Positions 8,301-16,541 of a stretch of DNA of 64,000 nucleotides are shown piece after piece. A program made the translations under genes and the position numbers. Every line of letters starts with the position of its first letter. The stretch's first letter is position 1. The notes beneath the pieces were generated by a model. The model saw nothing but the letters and a program-made list of their open reading frames with translations, ran no database searches and was not told the DNA's origin. Origin of the DNA: Streptomyces sp. NBC_00236 (lineage in GTDB: Bacteria; Actinomycetota; Actinomycetes; Streptomycetales; Streptomycetaceae); the NCBI RefSeq assembly GCF_036195045.1, contig NZ_CP108100.1, positions 7,564,001 to 7,628,000 of the forward strand, in the 5' to 3' direction.

Positions 8301-9017
8301 ATGCGCAAGAGACTTGTGTCCACCGCGATCGTCGTCGCCGCCGCCGGAGCCCTCCTCCAGCCCGCGCTGCCGGCCCAGGCATCCCCCGTACCGCACCCCG
8401 CGCCCGTGTCCGTGCTCGCTCATGACTCGAAGGCGGGAACGGCCGTCGTCAGCGGGCAGAACAAGCCCGGCACCCGGCTGGAGGTCGCCGCCGGCCGTAC
8501 GCAGAGCGCCCACTGGCTGCAGATCGACTACCAGGTCCAGGAGACCGGCTACTGGTGCGGTCCGGCGGCCACCCGTATCGCGCTCTCCGCCCGGATGGCA
8601 CCGCCCAGCCAGGGAGATCTGGCCTGGCAGCTCGGCACCACCCAGAACGGCACCGATCACATCGGCCAGGTCACGAACGTGCTCAACTCGAACCTCGGCG
8701 GAGGCTGGTACGAGACCAAGGAGATGCCGAACGACCCGCCCACCCAGGCCCAGCGGGACCTGCTGTGGTACGACATCGTCTTCGACATCGACCGCAACTA
8801 CCCGCTGGTGGCCAACATCGTGGCCCCGCCCGGCAACCAGCCGCCCGGCTACCCGTCGGACCAGACGATCTACCACTACTTCACCGTCTTCGGCTACGAC
8901 GAGGTGGACCGCACCGTCCTCATCGCGGACCCCGCCTCCTTCAGCGGCAACCAGATCTACTGGATCTCCTTCGATCAGCTCGCGACGCTGATCCCGCCGA
9001 AGGGCTACTCGGCATGA
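8301..9017 (+). CDS. Secreted C39-family peptidase
   Basis: 238 residues from ATG 8301 with CAGGAG upstream. The first 27 residues are a Sec signal (MRKRLVSTAIVV, hydrophobic core, ALPAQA). The papain-like C39 site is visible: Cys86 in GYWCGPAATRIA, His192 in IYHYFTVFGYD and Asp210 in IADPAS. C39-like enzymes cleave peptides; free-standing secreted ones are not tied to a bacteriocin exporter, and no ABC transporter is fused here. It overlaps the esterase gene by 4 nt (ATGA), so the two are co-translated and probably act together outside the cell. Confidence 0.82.
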   Translation: MRKRLVSTAIVVAAAGALLQPALPAQASPVPHPAPVSVLAHDSKAGTAVVSGQNKPGTRLEVAAGRTQSAHWLQIDYQVQETGYWCGPAATRIALSARMAPPSQGDLAWQLGTTQNGTDHIGQVTNVLNSNLGGGWYETKEMPNDPPTQAQRDLLWYDIVFDIDRNYPLVANIVAPPGNQPPGYPSDQTIYHYFTVFGYDEVDRTVLIADPASFSGNQIYWISFDQLATLIPPKGYSA

Positions 9018-10009
9018 GCGCGCACGAGCGCCGCCCCACCCGCAGAAGCCTCCTCAGGGCCGCCGGTGGCCTCTCCGCCGCCATGGCCCTGGGCGCCGGA
9101 AGCGCCCTCGCCACGGCAACGGCCGCCAGTGCCGCGGGCGACGGCTTCGGGCTGCGCATCGTGGACCGGGCCGAGAGCGACCCCCGTATGCGGTACTACC
9201 GCTTCGCGACCGACGCGATCGGCTGGGACCCGGCGGTCAACGTCCTGCTCCCCGACGGCTACCACACCGACGGCCGTCGCTACCCGGTGCTCTACCTGCT
9301 GCACGGGGGCGGCACGGACCAGGACTTCATCACGTTCGACCGCGCGGGCATCCGGGCGTGGACGGCCGGCAGGCCGGTCATCGTCGTGATGCCCGACGGC
9401 GGACACGCGGGCTGGTACTCCAACCCGGTCAGCTCCAACGCCGGTCCCCGGAACTGGGAGACCTTCCACATCGCCCAGCTGCTGCCCTGGATCGACGCCA
9501 ACTTCCGTACGTACGCCGAGTACGACGGCCGCGCCGTGGCCGGGTTCTCGATGGGCGGCTTCGGCGCGCTGAAGTACGCGGCCAGGTACTACGGACACTT
9601 CGCCTCGGTGAGCGCCCACTCCGGCCCCGCCAGTCTGCGCCGTGACGCGGGCCTGGTCGGTCACTGGGCCAACGCCTCCTCGGCCGCGGTGGAACTGGCC
9701 GGCGGCACGGTCTACGGCGTTCCGCTGTGGGACGAGGCACGGGTCAGTGCCGACAATCCGGTCGAGCGGATCGAGAGCTACCGCAACAAGCGGGTGTTCC
9801 TGGTCGCGGGCACCAGCCCCGACCCGGTCAACTGGTTCGACCAGGTCAACGAGAACCAGGTGCTGGCCGGACAGCGGGAGTTCCGCGCGCTTCTCGGCGC
9901 CGCAGGCATCCCGCACGAGTGGCACGAGGAACCCGGCGGGCACGTCTTCCGCGACTACATGTTCCAGCGCGACCTCGACGGCATCATCGCCAGACTCCGT
10001 AAGGCGTAG
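9014..10009 (+). CDS. Tat-exported esterase, antigen-85/esterase-D type
   Basis: 331 residues from ATG 9014, overlapping the peptidase stop. The N-terminus RRSLLRAAGG followed by a hydrophobic stretch and ATAASA looks like a Tat or Tat-like signal. The alpha/beta-hydrolase core is typical of the esterase family: YPVLYLLHGGGTDQDF, the nucleophile elbow Ser179 in AGFSMGGFGALKYA, an acid in AGTSPDPVNWF and His in EEPGGHVFRDY. Likely a secreted carboxylesterase or acyltransferase; substrate not inferable. The operon ends at the strong hairpin 10055-10084. Confidence 0.85.
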   Translation: MSAHERRPTRRSLLRAAGGLSAAMALGAGSALATATAASAAGDGFGLRIVDRAESDPRMRYYRFATDAIGWDPAVNVLLPDGYHTDGRRYPVLYLLHGGGTDQDFITFDRAGIRAWTAGRPVIVVMPDGGHAGWYSNPVSSNAGPRNWETFHIAQLLPWIDANFRTYAEYDGRAVAGFSMGGFGALKYAARYYGHFASVSAHSGPASLRRDAGLVGHWANASSAAVELAGGTVYGVPLWDEARVSADNPVERIESYRNKRVFLVAGTSPDPVNWFDQVNENQVLAGQREFRALLGAAGIPHEWHEEPGGHVFRDYMFQRDLDGIIARLRKA

Positions 10010-10391
10010 GGACCCCGCGCACTCCGCAAGGCACAGCGCCCTCGCACACCCTGCAAGCCCCCTCGGCGGAGATCGAGGGGGCTTGCCGCGTTCGCGAGCG
10101 GCACTGCGTCCCCGGGCCGCGCTACCGCCGATCGGGTGCCGGACCACCGGGAATCCGGCCGGCCGAATCGGTCGCTCGTGCGAGAGGTCATACCAGAGCG
10201 GGACGGATGGCGGGCAAGTTCCACAACTGCCCGTCGCGCCCTCGTACCGGGCGACTACCGTGTGTGCCCGGTGATCAACGGTGGGCTCATATTTTCCGAG
10301 CCTGCCCGGCCGATGACCCGAGAATGACCGACCACCGTAGGTGCCACCACATGAACGCCGATGCCTGGGGCCCCACGTACCGAGGACGCTG
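10010..10391. other. Intergenic region before the conservon
   Basis: 382 bp with no convincing gene. It contains the terminator at 10055-10084 and presumably the promoter of the conservon. A locally AT-rich stretch around 10285-10300 (CTCATATTTTCC) could be a -10 region, but no convincing -35 was found. Confidence 0.5.
10055..10084 (+). terminator. Rho-independent-type terminator of the esterase operon
   Basis: Perfect 11-bp stem AAGCCCCCTCG / CGAGGGGGCTT with an 8-nt loop, 45 nt downstream of the esterase stop. Confidence 0.85.
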
Positions 10392-12368
10392 ATGTCTCAA
10401 CTTCGCGCACCCGACGCGCGACCGGAACGACGAGAGGGCGGGCGGCACGGCCGACCGGGTCCCCGTTCCCACTCGGCCGCGGCCAGGCCGCGGGCTGCCC
10501 GGCCGTCTCCCGAGGCGCGCATACGCCCCCAACTCCTGCGCACCGCAGTGCTGCCGGCCGTCGCCGTCGCACTGGCGGGCACCGCGGCCGTCATCTTCAC
10601 CGCCCGCTCCGGCGGCGTCCGCCCGTCCAGGGAACTCTGGACGGCGCTCGGCGCCGCGGGAACGCTGGCGGCCGCCGCGATGGTGGCCGCCTTCCTGGCC
10701 GCCAACCGGGTCGCCACCACCGTCCTCGGCCGCTGCCTGGCCCTGCGCCGGGCCAGCGTCCAGGGCCAGGCCGATCTGCAACGGGTGGTGGAACAGCTCC
10801 GCAACGGCGAACCCGTGCCCGCGCGACGCTCCCCGCAGCCCGTCGCCCCCGGCAGCGACCCCTTCGAGCTGCTCGCTCAGGAGATCGGACGCCAGCAGGA
10901 GGGAGCCGTGGCCGCCGTCGTCCAGGCATCCCGGCTGTCCCGACTGCCCGAACACACCGGCGAGGACCAGAAGGTCGAGGTCTTCGTCAATCTCGCCCGC
11001 CGTCTGCAGTCGCTCGTGCACCGCGAGATCCAGCTGCTCGACGAGCTGGAGCACCAGGTCGAGGACCCCGATCTGCTCAAGGGGCTCTTCCACGTCGACC
11101 ACCTGGCCACACGCATCCGCCGGCACGCCGAGAACCTCGCCGTCCTCGGGGGCGCGGTCTCCCGGCGGCAGTGGAGCAACCCGGTCACCATGACGGAGGT
11201 GCTGCGCTCGGCGATCGCCGAGGTCGAGCAGTACCCCCGCGTCAAACTCGTCCCCCCGATCGACGGCACTCTGCGCGGGCACGCCGTGGCCGACGTGATC
11301 CACCTGCTGGCCGAACTCGTGGAGAACGCCACGGTGTTCTCGGCCCCGCAGACCCAGGTCCTGCTCCGCGCCCAGCGCGTCACCGCGGGCCTCGCCCTGG
11401 AGGTGGAGGACCGGGGCCTCGGCATGCCGGGTGACGAGCAGAAGCGGATGAACGCTTTGCTGGCCGACCCCGACCAGGTCAACGTCGCACGCCTGCTCCA
11501 GGACGGCCGGATCGGCCTGTTCGTGGTGGCGTCGCTGGCCCGCAGGCACGGCATCGCCGTACGTCTCCAGAGCAACATCTACGGGGGCACCCAGGCCGTC
11601 CTCGTCCTCCCGCAGTCCCTGCTCGGAGCCGACGAGGACACGCACACCGAGGCCGCCGGCGCACCGGCCCCACCCCTGGGGCCCGTGCACCGCCCACCGC
11701 CCCCGGACGACTCCGCGGGACGCCTCGGCCCCGCCCCTGAACGGGCCGCCGCCCCCGAACCGCAGCGGCGCCCCTACGTACCGAAACAGCAGCAACTGCG
11801 GCTGCATCAGGCACCTCAGCAGACGCCGCGCGAGGGCGAGGGCCCCCCGCTCCCGCTGCGGGCCGAGCGCCTCGACCGGCCCGCCCCCGCCGACGAGCGC
11901 TCCGGCACCCGGACCACGGACGACGCGGTCCCCGTCCTGCCCCAGGAGACCGGAGTCGTGCGCGGCACGATGGGCCGGCCCCAGCTTCCCAGGCGGGCCA
12001 ACCAGGAACACCTGGTCCCGCAGCTCAGGGAGGCTCCTGCCCCGCGCGCCGAGGAGGAGCCCACGCTGCACGACCCGGGGCTGGTGGCGGCCTTCCGGCG
12101 GGGGATCGACCTCGCGGAGGCGCGGCAGGAGTCGGAGGCGGATCCCGCACCGGACACCGGCACCGGGTTCGGGGCGCCCGCCGGCACCGGAGCGGACGCC
12201 GGCGGGTCCAGGGACGTGCGGACCGGCCGGGAGGCCCCCGCACCGGTCAGGGCGCCGCTGGAGCCGCTCCCGGTCCGTGGCGCCGTCCCCGTGGAGCTGC
12301 TCGGGGACGGCTCGTACCACAGTGATCAAGACCCACTCGAAGCGAACGTGAACACCACCAAGGAGTAG
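10392..12368 (+). CDS. cvnA: Conservon sensor-kinase-like ATPase CvnA
   Basis: 658 residues from ATG 10392. Two membrane helices are visible near residues 40-65 and 80-105. Then comes a coiled dimerisation region with VDHLATRIRRHAENLAVLGG, and a GHKL ATPase domain with the N-box HLLAELVENATVFS, the G-box EVEDRGLGM and GLFVVASLARRHGI. The C-terminal 200 residues are Pro/Arg-rich and probably disordered. It is followed by roadblock, DUF742 and GTPase genes in the fixed order of Streptomyces conservons. CvnA is thought to anchor a membrane complex with CvnB-D, resembling a eukaryotic-like GTPase switch. Confidence 0.92.
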   Translation: MSQLRAPDARPERREGGRHGRPGPRSHSAAARPRAARPSPEARIRPQLLRTAVLPAVAVALAGTAAVIFTARSGGVRPSRELWTALGAAGTLAAAAMVAAFLAANRVATTVLGRCLALRRASVQGQADLQRVVEQLRNGEPVPARRSPQPVAPGSDPFELLAQEIGRQQEGAVAAVVQASRLSRLPEHTGEDQKVEVFVNLARRLQSLVHREIQLLDELEHQVEDPDLLKGLFHVDHLATRIRRHAENLAVLGGAVSRRQWSNPVTMTEVLRSAIAEVEQYPRVKLVPPIDGTLRGHAVADVIHLLAELVENATVFSAPQTQVLLRAQRVTAGLALEVEDRGLGMPGDEQKRMNALLADPDQVNVARLLQDGRIGLFVVASLARRHGIAVRLQSNIYGGTQAVLVLPQSLLGADEDTHTEAAGAPAPPLGPVHRPPPPDDSAGRLGPAPERAAAPEPQRRPYVPKQQQLRLHQAPQQTPREGEGPPLPLRAERLDRPAPADERSGTRTTDDAVPVLPQETGVVRGTMGRPQLPRRANQEHLVPQLREAPAPRAEEEPTLHDPGLVAAFRRGIDLAEARQESEADPAPDTGTGFGAPAGTGADAGGSRDVRTGREAPAPVRAPLEPLPVRGAVPVELLGDGSYHSDQDPLEANVNTTKE

Positions 12369-12375
12369 ATGCACC

Positions 12376-12810
12376 ATGGCGACCGATATGCCGTCCGGTC
12401 AGGTCTCGGACCTCGACTGGCTGCTGAGCGGGCTGGTACAGCGCGTGCCGTACACGCGCAGCGCGGTCCTGCTCTCCGCCGACGGGCTGGTGAAATCCCT
12501 CCACGGCATGGACGCCGACAGCGCCGACCACATGGCCGCGCTGGCCGCCGGCCTGTACTCGCTCGGCCGCAGTGCCGGGGCCCGTTTCGGGGACAACGGA
12601 GAGGTCCGCCAAGTGGTGGTGGAGCTCGACTCGACGCTCCTCTTCGTCGCCACCGCCGGCTCCGGCACCTGTCTGGCCGTGCTCGCCGGGCGGAACGCCG
12701 ACGCCGCCGTGCTCGGCTACGAGATGACGATGCTGGTCAAGAGCGTCCGGCCCTATCTCATGACGCCGACGAGACAAGCGGCCGGGGTGCCGGGCGCCTC
12801 GGGACTATGA
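12376..12810 (+). CDS. cvnB: Conservon roadblock/LC7 protein CvnB
   Basis: 144 residues from ATG 12376; the Shine-Dalgarno AAGGAG lies in the last codons of cvnA. Roadblock/LC7 pattern: LDWLLSGLVQRVPYTRSAVLLSADGLVKS, then MAALAAGLYSLGRSAGARF and the final strand TLLFVATAGSGTCLAVLAG. Such proteins act as GTPase-activating or scaffolding partners of MglA-like GTPases, here CvnD. Overlaps cvnC by 4 nt (ATGA). Confidence 0.92.
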   Translation: MATDMPSGQVSDLDWLLSGLVQRVPYTRSAVLLSADGLVKSLHGMDADSADHMAALAAGLYSLGRSAGARFGDNGEVRQVVVELDSTLLFVATAGSGTCLAVLAGRNADAAVLGYEMTMLVKSVRPYLMTPTRQAAGVPGASGL

Positions 12811-13184
12811 CCGTGCCGGCCACGCAGGACGGGCCGTTGCTCGACGATGCGGCAGGCCGCCTCATCCGCCCCTACACCGTGAGCAACGGCCGCACCCGTC
12901 CCACGACCGTGCTCGACCTGCTCTCCCTGGTGATGGCCACCGGTACGGTTCCGCAGACGCACCTGGGCCCCGAGCACTCCGTGGCGCTCGGGCTGTGCGG
13001 CGGTCCCACCTCGGTGGCCGAGATCGCCGCGCATCTGCGGCTGCCCGCCGTCGTCACCAAGGTCCTGCTCTCGGACCTGGTCGACTGCGGCGCGGTCACC
13101 GCACACCCGCCCGCCTTCCATGACATGCCCACCGACCGATCCCTGCTGGAGGCAGTGCTCGATGGCTTACGACGACAGCTCTGA
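12807..13184 (+). CDS. cvnC: Conservon DUF742 protein CvnC
   Basis: 125 residues from ATG 12807, translationally coupled to cvnB. DUF742 signature: RLIRPYTVSNGRTRPT near the start, then HSVALGLCGGPTSVAEIAAH with a winged-helix-like segment LRLPAVVTKVLLSDLVDCGAV. DUF742 proteins are part of conservon complexes; a DNA-binding role is possible but not proven. Overlaps the cvnD start by 23 nt. Confidence 0.92.
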   Translation: MTVPATQDGPLLDDAAGRLIRPYTVSNGRTRPTTVLDLLSLVMATGTVPQTHLGPEHSVALGLCGGPTSVAEIAAHLRLPAVVTKVLLSDLVDCGAVTAHPPAFHDMPTDRSLLEAVLDGLRRQL

Positions 13185-13962
13185 CGGCTTCGACGGCTCC
13201 GCCCCGTACGCGGGGACCGCGAGCCCCGGACACGTCGGCTACGCGGACGCCCCGGGCGGCGGCTACGCGGCTCCGCCGGGCCACACCGGGTACGAGGACG
13301 GATCCGCCCCTTCCGGGTACGAGGACGGCACCCGCACGGCCGGTTACGAGGAGGCCCCCGGCAGCCCCGAGGGCTTCCCCGTCGCGCTCAAGGTGCTGGT
13401 GGCCGGAGGTTTCGGCGTCGGCAAGACGACGTTCGTCGGCGCGGTCAGCGAGATCGCGCCCCTGAGCACGGAGGAGCTGCTGACCCAGGTCAGCGCGGCG
13501 ACGGACAGCCTCGAAGGCATCGAGTCCAAGACCTCCACCACCGTGGCGATGGACTTCGGCCGCATCACGCTGGACGAGCAGCATGTGCTCTATCTGTTCG
13601 GCACACCGGGACAGGAGCGCTTCTGGTTCATGTGGGACGAACTCTCCCAGGGTGCGCTCGGAGCGGTCGTGATCGCCGACACCCGCAGACTGGAGGAGTG
13701 CTTCGCGGCCGTCGACTTCTTCGAGCGGCGAGGAATCGGCTTCATCGTCGCGGTCAACGAGTTCGACGGCGCGTTCCGCTACGGCCCCGACGAGGTCCGG
13801 GCGGCCCTCGACCTTGCACCCGCGGTCCCGGTCGTCCTCTGTGACGCCCGCATCGCGAGTTCGGGCACCGGTGCGCTGGTCACCCTGGTCCAGCACCTCA
13901 TCAACGCCACCGCCGAACCCGCCCCGCTGACCGCCCACGGAAGCTACGGAGTCCATCCGTGA
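13162..13962 (+). CDS. cvnD: Conservon small GTPase CvnD with Gly/Tyr-rich N-terminal extension
   Basis: 266 residues from ATG 13162. The GTPase domain starts near residue 75 with the Walker A loop GGFGVGKTTFVG and has the switch motif LFGTPGQERFWFMWDE, as in other CvnD proteins. The usual CvnD is about 190-200 residues; here some 70 extra N-terminal residues are rich in Gly, Tyr, Pro and acidic residues, with repeated GYxD/GYED-type units (GYADAPGGGY, TGYEDG, SGYEDG, AGYEE). It overlaps the GAF gene by 4 nt. If the annotated start were too early, a start nearer residue 70 would be needed, but no good Shine-Dalgarno was seen there. Confidence 0.9.
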   Translation: MAYDDSSDGFDGSAPYAGTASPGHVGYADAPGGGYAAPPGHTGYEDGSAPSGYEDGTRTAGYEEAPGSPEGFPVALKVLVAGGFGVGKTTFVGAVSEIAPLSTEELLTQVSAATDSLEGIESKTSTTVAMDFGRITLDEQHVLYLFGTPGQERFWFMWDELSQGALGAVVIADTRRLEECFAAVDFFERRGIGFIVAVNEFDGAFRYGPDEVRAALDLAPAVPVVLCDARIASSGTGALVTLVQHLINATAEPAPLTAHGSYGVHP

Positions 13963-14549
13963 CGACCCCGCACGCCCTCGGACGGCTGCTGCTGACGCCC
14001 GTCGACAGCGACACCGACGTCCGGACCCAGCGGCTGCGGAGCCTCGGCCTGGGGGAGCGGCCCGACGCCTCGTTCGACAACTTCGACGCCTTCGCCGACC
14101 GGGTGGCCGAAGTGACCGAGGTGCCCTACTCGATGGTCAACTTCATCGACGGCAACCGCCAGTTCTTCGCCGGACTGCACACCCCGGCGGGTACCTGGAA
14201 AGGCTCCGACCTGGGGGCCGCGGCGGCGGGCAGCGGCCGCCGGGGGCGCTATGTGGCCCTCGACCACGGCTTCTGCCCGCATGTCGTCGTCCGGCGCAAG
14301 GCACTGGTCCTGGAGGACGTGTGCGACTACCCGCGGTTCGCCGGGAACCCGGTCGTCGACGACATAGGCATCCGCTCCTACCTGGGGGCGCCGCTCATCG
14401 ACCGGACCGGCATCGCCCTGGGGGCCGTCTGCGCCGTCGACATCGTGCCCCGCCCGTGGGGACGGGCGGGGCTCGACACGATCAAGTCACTGGCGCAGGA
14501 GCTCGTCGGGCACATCGACCAGCGGGAGGAGAACATCCTCGGCATCTGA
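13959..14549 (+). CDS. GAF-domain protein at the end of the conservon
   Basis: 196 residues from GTG 13959, overlapping the cvnD stop. A GAF domain spans about residues 30-185: FDAFADRVAEVTEVPYSMVNF, FIDGNRQFFAGLHTPAG, then DHGFCPHVVVRRKALVLEDV and IRSYLGAPLIDRTGIALG. The FCPHVV cysteine region resembles GAF proteins that sense small molecules or redox state. Its position as fifth gene suggests it supplies an input or output for the CvnA-D complex; this is inference. The operon ends here, convergent with the DUF2264 gene 21 nt away. Confidence 0.82.
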   Translation: MTTPHALGRLLLTPVDSDTDVRTQRLRSLGLGERPDASFDNFDAFADRVAEVTEVPYSMVNFIDGNRQFFAGLHTPAGTWKGSDLGAAAAGSGRRGRYVALDHGFCPHVVVRRKALVLEDVCDYPRFAGNPVVDDIGIRSYLGAPLIDRTGIALGAVCAVDIVPRPWGRAGLDTIKSLAQELVGHIDQREENILGI

Positions 14550-14570
14550 GCCCCGCGCCGGACCCCGCCG

Positions 14571-16508
14571 TCAGGCCTCCACCGTGCGGCCGTCCAGGAA
14601 GGTGAGCACGACCGTGTCACCGTCCACCCGCACCCGCACGGCCGTGCGCAACGCCTCCGGGTGGATGCCGTCGCGGGACAGCACGACGAGCGAGACGTGC
14701 ACGCTGCGGCCGCCCGCATGCGGTGCGCTGCGCAGATACGGCACCGCCGAGTGCGGGCCGTACGCATTGGACCCGACATCGCGTGCCACGGCGGCGCCGT
14801 CCACACCCCCGTCCCATCCGTACAGCGCGACCAGTGCGCTGCTCAGCCCGTCGGCCGTGCGAGCGAGCGCCCAGTCGGGCGCCGACGAGGCGAACGGGGC
14901 CTGCGTGTCCGCGACCGCGTGGCCGCCCTCGCGGACCACCGCGCCGCCGGGTGCCTCGACCCGGTGCACCCGGATCTCCCACGGGCCGTGCAGCACACTC
15001 GTCGTCTCGATGCGGTAGGCGCGCTCGTCACCGGGCAGCCGCGCCGCCGACCAGGAGGACGCGACGCGGTCCTCGCAGCGCAGTGGATGGATCCGGCGGC
15101 GCCGGGACGGGGTGCCGTCCGGGGCGAGCAGTGCCAGATGGCCGTCGATATCGCGGGCCAGGGCGTGCGGGGCGGACTCGGGGGCCGTCGCCGTCGAGTA
15201 GGCGAGCTTCGCGTAGTGCGGATCGTCCTCACCGGCCCCCGGGTCCGGGTCCGCGCCGGCTTCGGTCCCCGCGGGGTCCGGGGCGGGCGGGTTGTGGTCG
15301 CTGCCGTGGTTGACGAGGCGGACGATGCCGTCGTGCCGGGTGCCGTGCAGCAGCCAGCCGGGGGCGGGCAGCGCGGTGTACGTGTCGGACTCCTCGACGG
15401 GCAGCGGGAGTTCGCGCGCGGTCCACACCTCGTGGTCGGGGGGAAGCAGCAGGCCGAGGAAGCCCTTGCTCGCCCAGTAGGGGGAAGCGGGCCCGGAGTA
15501 GGGCTGGGTGGACGGCAGGAAGGTGTCGTACCAGCCCAGCGTCAGCAGCCCCCGTTCGTCCGGCACCCCGCGCTCGGCGAAATGCCGCAGGGTGCCGGAG
15601 GCGAGGCGGCGGGTCAGGCCGGGGGCGAGCGGTGTGCAGTCGGCCAGCGCGCCCATCCACACGGGAGCGAGCGCGGCGAACCGGTAGGTGAGGGAGCGGC
15701 CCTGGTGCACCGGGGCGCCGTCGGCCCCGAAGAAGTGCGGGTAGTCCTCCAGGAACCTGCTCAGGCGCTGCCGGTAGACCTCGGCCCGGCCGCCGTCGCC
15801 ACCCGGGCCGGCGATCCGTGCCCACAGCAGCGGGTACAGATGCATCGCCCAGCCGATGTAGTAATCGAAGTTGCGGCCGTCCCCGTCGGTGTACCAGCCG
15901 TCACCTACGTACCAGTCCTCGATCCTGTCCAGCCCCTCCTCGATGTCCGAGGCGCTGTACGGGGCGCCCACCGAGGCGAGGAACTGCTCGGACACCACCT
16001 GGAAGAGCCGCCAGTTGTTGTCCCAGGTGCGGCCGCCGACGAACCCGGAGAACCAGTCGACGACCCGCTCCTGAACCCTCGCGTCCAGCCGGTCCCAGAT
16101 CCACGGCCGGGTCTCGTGCAACGCGACCGCGATCGAGGCCGCCTCCACCATCTGCTGCGAGCAGTTCGTCAGCCGCGGCCACGCCTCCCCGCTCGCCGCG
16201 TCCGTGCCCGCCGCCAGACCGGCCGCGTACCGCTCCGTCAGGGCGGGGTCGACCGCCCCGCCCGCGCCCGCGATCCGGCAGGCGGCGAGCAGGAACGACC
16301 GGGCGAACCCCTCCAGCCCGTCGGACACGACCCCGGACCAGCTGCCGCGGCCCGGCAGCCGGTACTGGGCGAAACCCGGGGTCGCGTACGGCGTCAGCGC
16401 GTCCAGCATCCGGTCGGCGGTCGCCTCCCAGTGCGCCCGGGTCCATCCGGTGCGTGACGACAGGACTCGGTCGGTGGGCGGCAGACGCAGGTGCGGGGCG
16501 ACGGACAT
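14571..16508 (-). CDS. DUF2264 domain protein
   Basis: 645 residues from ATG 16508. DUF2264 hallmarks are visible over residues 20-380: WEATADRMLDALTPYATPG, GVVSDGLEGFARSFLLAA, RTWDNNWRLFQVVSEQFLA, and a motif with GDGWYTDGDGRNFDYYIGWA followed by LYPLLWARI. The fold is expected to be an alpha/alpha toroid; relatives occur in polysaccharide-utilisation loci, but no activity is firmly established. No signal peptide is visible, which suggests a cytoplasmic step on imported sugars. It is the last gene of the M60-PL8-DUF2264 operon, 33 nt after the PL8 gene. Confidence 0.85.
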   Translation of the reverse strand: MSVAPHLRLPPTDRVLSSRTGWTRAHWEATADRMLDALTPYATPGFAQYRLPGRGSWSGVVSDGLEGFARSFLLAACRIAGAGGAVDPALTERYAAGLAAGTDAASGEAWPRLTNCSQQMVEAASIAVALHETRPWIWDRLDARVQERVVDWFSGFVGGRTWDNNWRLFQVVSEQFLASVGAPYSASDIEEGLDRIEDWYVGDGWYTDGDGRNFDYYIGWAMHLYPLLWARIAGPGGDGGRAEVYRQRLSRFLEDYPHFFGADGAPVHQGRSLTYRFAALAPVWMGALADCTPLAPGLTRRLASGTLRHFAERGVPDERGLLTLGWYDTFLPSTQPYSGPASPYWASKGFLGLLLPPDHEVWTARELPLPVEESDTYTALPAPGWLLHGTRHDGIVRLVNHGSDHNPPAPDPAGTEAGADPDPGAGEDDPHYAKLAYSTATAPESAPHALARDIDGHLALLAPDGTPSRRRRIHPLRCEDRVASSWSAARLPGDERAYRIETTSVLHGPWEIRVHRVEAPGGAVVREGGHAVADTQAPFASSAPDWALARTADGLSSALVALYGWDGGVDGAAVARDVGSNAYGPHSAVPYLRSAPHAGGRSVHVSLVVLSRDGIHPEALRTAVRVRVDGDTVVLTFLDGRTVEA

Positions 16509-16541
16509 GGTGGTGCTGCTCCCAGGAATCGGTGGGGGTGG

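Noticed and set aside
10287..12377. Very long minus-strand open frame opposite cvnA
   Set aside because: Shadow frame caused by high GC; no family features and fully overlaps a clear conservon gene.
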